Origin: Acanthosepion esculentum
Taxonomy: Eukaryota; Mollusca; Cephalopoda; Sepiida; Sepiidae
Assembly (NCBI GenBank): GCA_964036315.1
Contig: OZ038479.1
Span: 59,423,746-59,487,745, forward strand
DNA: 64,000 bases
Direction: 5' to 3'
A program made the position numbers and the translations under genes. Each line of letters opens with the position of its first letter. The stretch's first letter is position 1. Positions 10,880 to 21,165 of this stretch are shown one piece after another. Below the pieces are notes generated by a model. That model was not told the origin of the DNA. It searched no databases and saw only the letters and a program-made list of their open reading frames with translations.

Positions 10880-11785
10880 CACATTGTTGCTGGCATTGAC
10901 ATTGTCATCAGTATGGACATGATTGATAAACTGGAGGGAGTCACCATTAATCAAGACCAGGTTAAATTTGGTAAACTGGAGGCTCCCGAAAGATTCAAAC
11001 TCTCGACCGCCAATAAATTTGGTAGGATGCTAAGTGCTGTGACTCTGCAACCGCAAGACGGTGGACAGACTAGGCTAAAAGTTCAGGGTAAGGATTTTGG
11101 TACCAAATTTAATGTCAGAAAAAGTGAACTGTGGAAGGATGCTGGACAAGCAGATCATCCATAACATAAGAATTCCATGCAAGAAGAGAAGAGAGTGGAG
11201 TTTGAAGAAGGCATCCTGATGCCTTGGAAGGAGAAAGTCCAAAGTGGAATATTGCCACTGATGGCAGTTAACCAACCAACAAAGCATAAAGTTAGGTTAG
11301 TACTAGACTTTAGGGAGGTAAATACATACATATCATGCCATATGGGAAGAGAAACCATGCGAGAATGGAGACAGACGATAGGTGCAGCTACAATTGTAGA
11401 TCCGAAATTAGCATACCTGCAATTACATGTAACAGAGAAGTTGTGGCAGTACCAACTTGTAAGGTACAAGGAGTTCACCTATTACTATATTGGGGTTTGG
11501 GTTGAACGTTGCACCAAATATCATGGCGGCTGTGCTCAAGACTGTACTGAAGCAGGAGGAGACAACAGGGCAAGCCACAAACTCCTATGTCGATGACATT
11601 CTGTGGATGAGAAGGTTGTGCATGCAGAAAAAGTAAGATGCCACCTCAAAAAATATGTTTTAATATCAAAACCTTCAGAGTCACTTGACAGGGGAGCAGC
11701 ACTTGGGCTAAAATTGCAGAAGGATAAAGAAACTGTAGAGTTGGTGTTTCAAAGGGGTAATGAAATCCCCCCCCCCCCACCGTGA
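10880..11785 (+). pseudogene. Protease-like region and reverse transcriptase remnant
   Basis: Positions 10,913-11,164 (83 codons) hold a protease-distal or linker segment (MDMIDKLEGVTINQDQVKFG), typical of what precedes RT in this family. Positions 11,177-11,596 hold the RT fingers and palm: FEEGILMPW, LPLMAVNQPTKHKVRLVLDF, then AYLQLHV and KLWQYQLVRYKEF. The catalytic box is read as YVDD at 11,587-11,598, after which the frame shifts to SKPSESLDRGAALGL. A run of ten C at about 11,767-11,778 ends the open stretch. The enzyme would copy element RNA to DNA; at least two frame changes disable it. Confidence 0.8.
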
Positions 11786-11939
11786 TGGATGAGTAAACGA
11801 GAGTTATTTTGAAAAGGTGGGAAGCTGGTGGGTCACTACCCTGTGCTGGATGGTTGAGGGTAGCACGCAGCTATATAAAAAGACAGGCGGAGGAGATAAG
11901 ATGGGATGACCAAGTGAGTGACAGAACACTCAAGATGAA

Positions 11940-12290
11940 GTGGAGCGAGAGGATCCAGTGAGAGGAAAACGGCACATACCAAAGGTGGATGATGGTGTAG
12001 TTTGGTGTGATGCAAATAGCATAGCAATGAGAGTTATATTGGAAGTAGGGGGTGTCAAAGCTGAGGACGCTGCTTGGTTGAGGAAGAAAACAGACGTCAA
12101 CCACATAAATGTAGCACAATTGGAAGCAGTAATGAAAGGCATCAACTTGGCACTGCAATGGGAGCTGAAGAACATAGAAGTGAAGACGGACTCGGCAACA
12201 ATTTTGGCATGGGTTGAGTCTGTTATTACAAAGGAAAACAGGACACAGACTAAAGGAGCAGCAGAGAGAGGCTCATATAGCATAGACTGA
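11940..12290 (+). pseudogene. RNase H domain remnant
   Basis: An open stretch of 116 codons reads VVWCDANSIAMRVILEVGG, EDAAWLRKKTDVNHINVAQL and VKTDSATILAWVESV. The aspartates of WCDA and TDSAT and the glutamate of QLEAV occupy the positions of RNase H catalytic acids. The family function is removal of the RNA template during reverse transcription. It is out of frame with RT upstream and stops before the tether to integrase. Confidence 0.75.
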
Positions 12291-12399
12291 GAATTCTGGA
12301 GGACATCATTAAAGAGATTGACCTACAGGTTAGAACCAACCTTGTATCCTTGGAGGCTAATAAGGCCGAAGTGGTCACAAGGGTGAAGAAATCTTGGAT

Positions 12400-13120
12400 G
12401 AAAATACCCCTTGATGCAGTCAAAAAATATGCAATGTTGAAGAAGGGGGCATCAAAAAATTGCATGAGATGCACCACATGGGTGTTGAGAGGATGCTATA
12501 TTTGGCCAGGAAGGTAGACCCGACTGTCTCTAGGGGAGTTGTGTGTAGAATAGTGCGAGCATGACAATGATGCAAATCTACTGATCACGTGCCAAGTATG
12601 CATGAGGCCGGTGAAGTTTATGGCTCAAACAATTGGGCAAGACTAGCGATTGACGTCACGCATTACCAGAATGGGTCATATCTGTTGATGGCTGATTGCG
12701 GGCCAGGCAGAATAGCCGTATGCTGGAAGTTAAAGGAAGAAACGGGGACAGCTATTCCTAGAGAGAGGCCCAGTGGAAGAAGTCCTAATGGATAATGGCG
12801 TGGCTTTCAAGTCAACGCCAGTCGAGCCAGTACTGGATAGGTGGAATGTGCAAGCATGTTACAGGGTTGCATGCAGACTTAGTGGAAATGGCATTGTAGA
12901 GAGGCACCACAGGACTGTGAAGGCAATAGCCAAGCAGGAACAAATATCACCAACTGAGGTGGTCTACTGGTATAACATCTCCCTTCAGGTAGGCCAGGAG
13001 GAGGATTCTGTACCACAAAATGCAATATTTCAGTATGAGTGGAGACATTCACTGGTCAATCCCCAAAATGAAACAGTGGTGAGGCGACCTGGTTCAATTT
13101 AAGTTGGAGAGGGGAGGTGT
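12400..13120 (+). pseudogene. Integrase remnant
   Basis: The zinc-binding head is visible as HEMHHMGVER-like sequence at 12,460-12,495, followed by LARKVDPTVS. The DDE core is spread over three frames: D in RLAIDVTHY (12,640-12,665), D in EVLMDNGVAFKS (12,778-12,813) and E in GNGIVERHHRTVK (12,882-12,921). A C-terminal stretch WYNISLQ and FQYEWRH follows. All three catalytic acids remain, but frameshifts near 12,770 and stops in the head break the protein. Confidence 0.75.
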
Positions 13121-13373
13121 GGATAAAGGCACCTGGTACTTGCTGCACCATATGCAATGGGGATGGACAATAGTGACTAGAGTACAGTCACAGAATATGT
13201 AACCCCTCGCCACATCCTGGATGTACGACGAGTGAATGACGCATTGAATAACAGTGATAGTACAGCAAGACAAGGTAATAGTGACAGATGATCCACCCAC
13301 ATAGGTCAGGAAGAGAGGCGCGGCCACCTTATCGGGCACGTAACTATGTGGTATGAGATTGATCTTGCGGCGG

Positions 13374-13632
13374 TGTGTGGTAAAAAGATGAGAGAAAAGT
13401 GAAAACTTACTGGTACTTGAAGCAAGAAGCTAGAAAAGTTGAAGTAACACTTATATAGGGAAGTGTCAATGTATTATGGGTGAGTGGTGGTTGTATAAAA
13501 GCTGGAAAGAATGATGAGATTTTTTGAGCGGGGCAAACGATTGTCGGCGAGTGAACAGACAGGAAAGGAAAAGAAGAAAAGGAAAAGAAAGAGAAAGGAG
13601 TTTTTCTTTATCATCTCATCAGCAAGACCACA
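13374..13632 (+). repeat. Probable 3' LTR
   Basis: After the last pol-like codons the sequence changes to a non-coding stretch with a TATA-like box (GTATAAAAG, 13,494-13,502) and ends in the A/G-rich tail shared with 10,256-10,320. The start at TGTGG (13,374) and end at a CA dinucleotide are guesses from the usual TG..CA rule; no second intact LTR is available to confirm them. Confidence 0.45.
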
Positions 13633-13634
13633 GC

Positions 13635-15160
13635 AATTGATTTCAGACTTTCATGAAAATTTGGTGGTCCTTTTTTTGAAAATATTCTAATGAAGATATA
13701 TCCAAAGCTTGAATCACTGTTTCTGTCCCTAAAATTGAAACGGAAAAAGAAAATTATTAATAATTGCAGTATGTCTCTCACCGAGAAAAACAACAAATTA
13801 ATTATATTTAAAAGATTAAATTAAAATATTTAGTGAAATAGGACGTAAACAAAAAATAAAACTTTTGAAAATGCGACGATGATAGTCAAAGTCAGTCAGA
13901 GAATTCAACTCGTATTTGCAGTCCAAATACTAAAATTTAGGATCTGTAAAGATAACGGCATTCGCTAGGCTAAAAAAATTTACTGATTGAAACTTAATTT
14001 TTTTAAATATTAAACAATTTTTATAATATTTTGTATTTACAATTGAAAAAAAGAAAACAATTCTTGTAAAAATTAATTTTTCATCGGAAAAATATTTTGG
14101 CTTTATTGTCCTTTTTACCTTAAAGCCACTAAAAGCTTTAGTTTCCTAATTAAAAATATTCTTGGGTTTTGTAACAAACTTGAACAAAAAACTTTTAAGT
14201 TTTTGTTAAATTTTATGTTACAATTCAGAGTTGATTTTTTTTCTCGGTAACGGAGAATTTGTCATTTTTTATTATTTCAAAAATTTTTTTCAGTAAAGTC
14301 CGTAATGGAAACTTATTGATAGCAATGTCTCCATTTCCTTTCGCGCCATTGGCAATATTTATTTTCCCCCATGTTAGAATTAATGCGAATATTAATGATG
14401 ATTAAATTAGATTTTAATAACATTTGTATTTCCTATGAACTCTTCTTTCTGAGAGTGAGATGACTTCGTATCATAGATTCGGGTACTCAGTACTTACGCC
14501 ATCAGTGTCGGTTAACGGGAAGAAAAGTTAGGCATCTGTTATTATTCCGTAAATCTCAAGTAATCTCCGGATTTTAAACACAAGGAACCAAATCTTACCT
14601 TGCACCGTTTAACATCATTCTTAAGTTTATCAAGTAATTGTTTTCCTCAAAAAAAGTCAAAAGCTATTTCACATTTGTATGGTGCTTTTTCCATTTCTTA
14701 ATTCCGTCTTTCTTTCATTCGTTTCGACTTACACATTATGAACTGAACGAACGATACAAAAATTGGGCAGGTTGACTTGAAATCCCAGCAAAATTATTTG
14801 CAGGCAAAGAAGAATTTAATCCCGTTTTTGCTTTTCTCATTGAATTTCAAGTAAAGAAAAGTAAGTGCTATCATTCTTTTTATTAAAGAAAGATCATTAG
14901 GAAGAAATAATTAATTATTTAATATTTAATTGATTTACCTTTTTTGTCATCAAATAACGAATATTATTGAGTTGTAATTTTATCTTCACAACGACCAGAA
15001 AAAAATTGGACTTCTCGGTCTTTCGTTAACCATTTACCGGCTTATTGAGAAATAAAACACTGCGGAAAGATTTTTGGCGCAATTATAAAATTTGGGCCTA
15101 TTTACTTCCTTTGCAGAAATCACTACGCGCTTCCATGAAGTAATTTTTTTTTTTTAAAGA
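13635..15160 (+). repeat. AT-rich interspersed repeats, no gene
   Basis: Positions 14,040-14,250 match 50,095-50,250 (AACAATTCTTGTAAAAATT). The rest is AT-rich with many short open frames and no domain. Positions 14,440-14,780 are less AT-rich and hold nothing I recognise. Confidence 0.45.
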
Positions 15161-15545
15161 ATAACAAAGTAATTTTTTTTTCTAATAAAGTTAATTTTCA
15201 AATATATGAAAATATCGACAAATAAAAGAATAACAAAGTAATTTTTTTTTTAATAAAGTTAACTTTCAAATGTATGAAAATAAGTAATAAGTGTAGTTTT
15301 ACTTAATTTTTTAAGAAGAAAGTTAACTTTCAAATATATGAAAATACAGTGTAACCCGGATATAAGAGAGTTGTCGGGACCGGAGAAGACGTCTCTTATA
15401 TCCGGGTTTCTCTTATATCCGGGTTTGGTCTATTATATATACATTAACACAGGCTCTAATTTGGGACCATATAAAATCTCTCTTATATCCGGGTTACACT
15501 ATCGTCAAATAAAAGATAGAATAACAAAGTAAGTAGTACAGTAAA
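15160..15545 (+). repeat. Three-unit tandem repeat interrupted by a MITE
   Basis: A unit of about 75-80 bp containing GAATAACAAAGTAA and GTTAAYTTTCAAATRTATG occurs near 15,165, 15,228 and, in degenerate form, 15,300. The third unit is split by the MITE at 15,347-15,500: left part ATATATGAAAATA, right part TCGTCAAATAAAAGATAGAA. The first unit shows the uninterrupted order ATATATGAAAATATCGACAA. Confidence 0.75.
15347..15500 (+). mobile_element. Palindromic MITE, copy 1
   Basis: A 154-bp element starts CAGTGTAACCCGGATATAAG and ends with the reverse complement, lacking the last base or two. The 5' TA at 15,345-15,346 is the inferred target dinucleotide. Two further copies of the inner terminal sequence (CTCTTATATCCGGGTTT) lie inside. 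The CAGT start and TA target resemble non-autonomous pogo/Tigger-type Tc1-mariner elements. A second copy in reverse lies at 49,794-49,944. Confidence 0.85.
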
Positions 15546-15599
15546 GCATTTTTTTAATAGTTGTTAAAAGTTTCATATCTATGGGAAAAATGACATTGA

Positions 15600-17255
15600 C
15601 AATTTTAGAAAAATGAAAAATTTGAAGGGATATTAGCGCTCGGGGAAACAAAATGAAAATATACTTTTCTGAAACTTTATTTGAGGAATATTAGCTGCTT
15701 TTTAAAATATAATTAATCTGATTTGAAACAAATATTATTTATTTATATTTTAAATATGTTTTAAAAATATCTATAATTTATGTCTTTTATTATTGCACTG
15801 CTGTTCTGTATTTTTTCATGTTATTTAAAATGGAGATGGCAAGAGATAATGGTGAACTCACAGGCTACTGTGTGCCAATGTAAATAGATATTTACATTAT
15901 GTATGTTATAAACATGCATATGGTAGCATGAAAGAACAAATGAAACAAATATTGCCAGTGAGGCAAAAGAAAAAAGACAAGAATTGTGAATGAAATTTTC
16001 GTTCAAAATTTGGTTTTTCTTGCTTCAGCTGGTAACTATAAATTAGTATTGAAAATTTTAGCATGTTTTGTGATGCCACAAGACATTGATTTTGGAAATT
16101 CAAATAATTGTCAAATTTAAATGAGTTTTCCAAGACTTATTTAAAAATAAATTTAATTATTTTTTTAAATTCTTCATTTTTAGAAAATCTTTGTATGAAA
16201 TTTCAAGAAATTCTTTTTTGTTTAATGCTCATATTATAAGGACAAGTTCTTTAATTTTTGAATTTAAATCATGAATTATTTTGATCAAACAGGATGACTC
16301 CCAGTTATTGAATCATAAAATAAGATTCAACATAAAAAAATGTAGTTTTACTTAATTAGAAAAGTTTTTTATTTTTTTAATGTATAAAATATATTATGAG
16401 CTCTTGTTTTAAGAAAAAAATTTTTTTCATAAAAACTGAATTTTAACAAATGTTTACATTTTTTTTAAATTTGAATTATAGGAATTTATTATTTTTAAAT
16501 ATTTTAAAATTCTGTATTAATTTGTAGCAGTTATATATTATTATTATTATTATTATTAAGTATATTTACTAATCCTAAATATAAAAGAGCTCACTACAAT
16601 TCAATGGCACCGATATTTTAAAAACAATTTTGAATTTATTTTATTCCTGTATGAACATGTTGCCTTTTGTAATTCTGGTGATATTATCTGAAAATAAGAG
16701 CAGTAAGTATAGTAAAGTTCAAATTTATTTTTATTGACAATTCTCAAGAATAAAAAACTGTGTAAATTTACTTTTAGATGTTTAGGTTTTATTACAATTC
16801 TCATCACTTTTTAAAACAATAAACATTGCTGAGGAGTGAAAGTATTTCAAGGGAAAAACAATACTTTTGTCAGTCTATTTTTTTTCCTTTGAGGGCATAA
16901 AGGTCCAATATTTCCAATTTTTAACAATCTATTTTAAACCTTAAGTACAGCTTCTCTTTGGAGGTACCTACATTTAAATAATTTAAAATGCATTTGTTTT
17001 TGTTGGAGGGGACGGTTGTTAAATGCTTTTCTTTATTTCAAACTGAATTTAAATAATTTTTTTTTATAAATCATTAAAATTGCTAAAAATCAGATGTATT
17101 GGCAAATCTGTCAGCACAACTTAATTCGCATTGTTAAAACAATATTTCAAAATGAAAAAATATATTTCTGAATATTAATTTGAAGAACATTAGCTGAATT
17201 CAAGTTTGATTAATCTGATTTGAAACAAATATTATATACTCTTAATTTAAAAAAA
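15600..17255 (+). repeat. AT-rich repeat modules and Z2 upstream block
   Basis: Positions 15,655-15,780 carry the module CTTTATTTGAGGAATATTA plus GATTTGAAACAAATATTAT, also at 43,605 and 17,185 and in reverse at 39,010, 47,690, 52,020, 54,090 and 62,800. Positions 16,190-16,330 match 63,130-63,280, and 16,590-16,760 match 62,400-62,580. From about 16,990 the DNA is the upstream block of Z2 paralogous to 4,070-4,330. A run of ATT triplets lies near 16,540-16,556. No gene is seen. Confidence 0.55.
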
Positions 17256-19590
17256 CATTTCAAAGTGATGGCCAGACAAGGGACTTACCATCAGCAACAG
17301 AGTTTTTTGTTTTTTTTAAATTTGGTACACTTATAGAGCTTCATGACAGAAATTGAATGGTACCTATTTTACATCTCTAGGTCAAAGGGTTCATGAGATA
17401 TGACCATTGCCAAAAAGGTGAATTATGGAAAATCGTCACAAAGTTTAAATATCAGTATCTCTGTTCCAAAATTCATTATATAAAATTTTAAAGTACTTGC
17501 ATGAAGATACTGAAAGGTGAGCTATTCGTTTTTTGTTTTTTAGGTCAAATATTGATAATTTGACCTTTAATTTCTCAAAAAAATATCTTTATTTTTTTTT
17601 TTTTAAATCATAACTGATTTGTCTGCTTTATGGCAAGGTATTTACAAAAATGTGTGGTGGGCTTTTGATTGTAGCCTGAGTTACAAGGGTTTTACTAAGT
17701 TGGGCCAAATTCAAAATGGCAGATTTTGGTATTTGCCACTATATACTAACATTTTCATATCTCCCAATGTGTTCATGTAGATCTTTAGAGAGCTCTTTGA
17801 ATGCTGATTAAAGTTCACATAAGAATTATGATCATAAAATGAACAGAATTTGCGTTATTTTTTTGGTTAAATGTTGACCTTATTTTTGGTTTTGTTTACA
17901 TTTTTATTATACAACAAATTGATTTTTATATGAAAAAGTGACATAATGAAAATAATTATTTAAAAAGGTGTCATGAATTAATGTTAAGATAACATAAAAT
18001 AATTTGAAAATATGCAAATAAAAAGAATCTCATCTATTTCTCTGATGGTGCAAATTTATAAAAAATTATTAATTTGTGCAACCATAAGACCGACTTTGGT
18101 ATTGATACAGAATGGCACTTTTTTGCTACATCTCATGGGAAAGGACCATGCGATGTGTTAAGTGGCACTATTAAGGGATTAGCAGCAAAAGCAAACCTGC
18201 AGCAACCCTATAATGTACAAAGGTAGTTGTTTGATTATGCAAGAAAAAATATTTCAGGCATAAATATTGTGTATTCCTCAACAACTGAATGGACAAATGA
18301 AAAATTTAAAAAAATAGATTTAAAATGCCTCAGCAATTACAGAACTCAAAAATTATATAGTTTTATTCATGAAGAAATACAAGTAAAATCAGTCTCAACT
18401 CAGGATGAAAGAAAAACAGTTAAAATTATAAAATGGGACAATATAGAGCTTAAAACATTAAGGGATTTGTTACAGCAATCTATGATAAGAATTGGTGGTT
18501 AGGATGTGTGCTTGAAAAATATCCTGATAATGAAGAGGTAAAATTGACATTTTTACAACCTAAGGGCCTTTCTTCATCTTTCTGTTATCCATTACATCCA
18601 GATATATTAATCTTAAATTATTCTGATATTCTTAGTTTAGTTGATCCAATAACTGACACTGGAAGAACTTAGAAACTTTTTAAAAATTGAAATGGAAAAT
18701 GCTTCAAATATTTTAGGAAAGAGAATTTCTTGAAATAACCTTAAATACAGATACAATCAAAGTTGGTCATCACAAGAAATTTAGTGAATAAGCGGTTTGC
18801 ATATCCAAATTTTTATTTTCTATTTAAACATGCACTCCAACAAGAAAAATAAGTTTGCATGTTAATCTCTTTGTAAATGTTAGGAATCAGTTTTAAATAT
18901 ATATAAAAATACTGAAAATTTAGTGTACTATGTCAAATGTCAACAAAAATTTAACAACATTTGTTGCATATTTTCATATTATTTTGTTGACATTAATTCA
19001 TGACACTTTTTTAAATAATTATTTTCATTATGTTACTTTCATATAAAAATTTATTTGTTATATAATAAAAACCAAAAATAAGGTTACTTTTATTAGTTGA
19101 ATTGGTCAACTTTTAATAAAAAAATAACACAAATTCTGTTCATTTTATGATCATAGTTCTTATGTAAACATTAATCAGCATTTAAAGAGATCTTTAAAGA
19201 TATACATGATCATATTGGGAGATATGAAAATGTTAGCATAGTGGCAAATACCAAAATCTGCCATTTTGAATTTGGCCCAACTCCTTAAAACCCTTGTAAC
19301 TCAGGCTACAATAAGAAGTCCACCACAAAATTTTGTATATATCTTGCCATAAAGCAGACAAATCTGTTGTGAAATTAAAAAGCAAAGGTTAAGATCAAGG
19401 TCAAATTATCTTATTTTTAAACTTTGTGACTATTTTCCAAAAAATTCAGTTTTTTGACATGGGTGAAAGGGTCATATCTTCGGAACCTTTTGACCTAGAG
19501 ATGTAAAATAGGTACCATTCAATTTCTATCACAAAGCTCTATAACAAATTTGAAAAATAATGTATTTGTGATTTGACAGATTACAAAGCA
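17255..19590. mobile_element. DNA transposon relic with long inverted repeats
   Basis: The left arm (about 17,318-18,021) and right arm (about 18,960-19,555) are inverted repeats; for example TACATCTCTAGGTCAAA on the left answers TTTTGACCTAGAGATGTA on the right, and TGCCATTTTGAATTTGGCCC on the right answers GGGCCAAATTCAAAATGGCA on the left. The right arm lacks about 110 bp present in the left. Coding remnants lie between the arms. Sequence on both sides is continuous with the Z1 upstream block (4,290-4,350), where the element is absent. The terminal bases and target duplication are not certain. Confidence 0.75.
18070..18790 (+). pseudogene. Transposase-like pseudogene inside long-TIR element
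   Basis: One frame reads WHFFATSHGKGPCDVLSGTI and KGLAAKANLQQ up to a TAG at 18,224-18,226, then continues LFDYARKNISGINIVYSS to a stop at 18,500-18,502. Later frames give further short pieces (KIEMENASNILGKRIS). The ATSHGKGPCD...GT(I/V)K signature belongs to a protein family that I recall from many invertebrate repeat annotations, apparently transposon-encoded, but I cannot name its superfamily with confidence. The catalytic residues are not identifiable. Its place between long inverted repeats supports a transposase role. Confidence 0.5.
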
Positions 19591-19808
19591 TTTTTTTAAT
19601 ATGGAGATGGCATAACACGTGTTCAACTATATTGATATCTAAGGAATAGTAAAAATTATTTAAACCTATCAAATTGCTTATATTTATTCTTATACATCTT
19701 TAAGATATAATCATTTATATATTGAACAAATTATGATGGTGAAGCAATCTTTTTCCATTGCAAAATGATTCATTTTCATTGCTGCTGCTTCATTTGAGAA
19801 CTAAAATC

Positions 19809-19809
19809 A

Positions 19810-19841
<32 letters not shown>
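19809..19841. repeat. TA microsatellite
   Basis: A pure run of TA dinucleotides of about 32 bp, followed by imperfect AT repeats, inside the Z2 upstream block. The Z1 block has no such run at the same place, so it expanded after the duplication. Confidence 0.9.
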
Positions 19842-19843
<2 letters not shown>

Positions 19844-19894
19844 ATATAATATAGAATGCTTTCATATATTATTCAGTACTTAAATTAATATATT

Positions 19895-20189
19895 TTTTTT
19901 TTACTTTTTCTTGTTCACAGATGTTCCGGCTGTAGAAAAATCTCAATGTTTATTATTATTCAGAATTTCAATGGAGAAAAAGAACCAGGAAGAACCAAAA
20001 TGTATTCTGGATACACCTTTTCAAAAGCATGATGATGAAATTTAACTGGCAAGAAATGATGTACTTTGATATGTGTGTTTGTCTTTTCTACAAAAATACA
20101 TAGACATATATATGAATAAACAAGAGAGGTAGGACATGTTCATATGAACTTTGCTAATTTCAGATGTGTAGTCAAAGTTAATAGACCAG
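19895..20189 (+). promoter_or_regulatory. Splice acceptor and 5' leader of Z2
   Basis: A strong pyrimidine tract (TTTTTTTTTTACTTTTTCTT, 19,893-19,912) leads to GTTCACAG with AG at 19,919-19,920. The exon then matches that of Z1, including ATTTAACTGGCAAGAAATGA-type sequence and TTCATATGAACTTTGCTAAT. The start codon lies 270 bp on. Confidence 0.65.
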
Positions 20190-21059
20190 ATGGAAATGCA
20201 CATAAACAAGAAACCACACTCTTGTGAAGTTTGTGGACATACATTTTCATGGAAGTCACATTTGGTGAGACATATGCGTACTCACACAGGAGAGAAACCC
20301 TACTCTTGTGAAGTTTGTGGATCTGCGTTTTCAGTCAAGCCAGATTTGGTCCGTCATATGGGTACTCACACTGGTGAAAAGCCTTACTCTTGTGAAATTT
20401 GTGGATCTGCATTTTCACGGAAGTCACATTTGGTTCGTCATATGCATATTCACACTGGAGAGAAGTCTTATTCTTGTGAAGTTTGTGGATCTGTATTTTC
20501 ACGGAAATCAAATATGGTCTGTCATATGCGTACACACACTGGGGAGAAACCCTATTCATGCGAAGTTTGTGGATATGCATCCTCAGTGAAGTCACATTTG
20601 GTCAGTCATATGCGTACTCACACTGGAGAGAAACCATATTCTTGTGATGTTTGTGGATATGCATCCTCAGTGAAGTCAAATTTAGTAAGTCATATGTGTA
20701 TTCACACTGGGGAGAAACCCTATTCTTGTGATGTTTGTGCATCTGTATTTTCATTGAAGTCACATTTAGTGAGACATATGCGTATTCACACTGGAGAGAA
20801 ACCTTATTCTTGTGAAATTTGTGGATCTGCATTTTCAGCAATGTCACTTTTGGTATGTCATATGTATACACACACTGGAGAGAAACCATATTCTTGTGAA
20901 GTTTGTGGATCTGCATTTTCACGTAAATCAGATTTGGTCTGCCATATGCGAACACACACTGGAGAGAAACCATGGTCATGTGAAATTTGTGGGTCTTCAT
21001 TTTCACGGAAGACATATTTGATGAAACATATGTCAAGACACACAAGAGAAAAATTATAA
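20190..21059 (+). CDS. Z2: C2H2 zinc-finger protein, 10 fingers
   Basis: An uninterrupted ORF of 289 residues: leader MEMHINKKPH, then 10 C2H2 fingers with 28-residue spacing and TGEKPY linkers, ending SRHTREKL. Finger 1 is nearly identical to finger 1 of Z1 (T for A after CGH); the later fingers differ in number and in contact residues (-1, 2, 3, 6: WSHR, VPDR, RSHR, RSNC, VSHS, VSNS, LSHR, ASLC, RSDC, RTYK). Fingers 5 and 6 read GYASSVKS, with serine in place of the structural phenylalanine, which may weaken folding. No effector domain is encoded in this exon. It is inferred to be a nuclear DNA-binding protein of unknown target. The stop is followed by finger remnants shared with Z4. Confidence 0.9.
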   Translation: MEMHINKKPHSCEVCGHTFSWKSHLVRHMRTHTGEKPYSCEVCGSAFSVKPDLVRHMGTHTGEKPYSCEICGSAFSRKSHLVRHMHIHTGEKSYSCEVCGSVFSRKSNMVCHMRTHTGEKPYSCEVCGYASSVKSHLVSHMRTHTGEKPYSCDVCGYASSVKSNLVSHMCIHTGEKPYSCDVCASVFSLKSHLVRHMRIHTGEKPYSCEICGSAFSAMSLLVCHMYTHTGEKPYSCEVCGSAFSRKSDLVCHMRTHTGEKPWSCEICGSSFSRKTYLMKHMSRHTREKL

Positions 21060-21165
21060 TTTTGTGAAGTTTGTGGATCTGCATTTTCATGGTAGTCCTG
21101 TTTAATGAGTTGTTTGAATAATCACTGGAGAGAGAAATATTCTTGTGATGTTTGCTAATATGCAT
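21060..21165 (+). pseudogene. Decayed finger after the Z2 stop
   Basis: Directly after the TAA the same frame reads FCEVCGSAFSW, stop, then a stretch with a linker-like CACTGGAGAGAGAAATATTC and CDVC before another stop. The matching decayed unit follows Z4 on the minus strand (37,610-37,736), so both loci descend from a longer array. Confidence 0.8.

Larger units (their letters stand above)
10256..13635 (+). mobile_element. Degenerate LTR retrotransposon (gag-pol)
   Basis: The order is LTR-tail remnant, gag with zinc knuckles, protease-like region, reverse transcriptase, RNase H, integrase, 3' LTR. The order gag-RT-RH-IN fits Ty3/gypsy but does not exclude BEL/Pao; clade assignment needs a tree. 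The A/G-rich tail followed by TTTTTCTTTAT and CAAGAC occurs at both ends (10,256-10,320 and 13,558-13,632), but the rest of the 5' LTR is not recognisable, so it seems truncated or replaced. Many frameshifts and stops mean it cannot make intact proteins. Confidence 0.85.
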
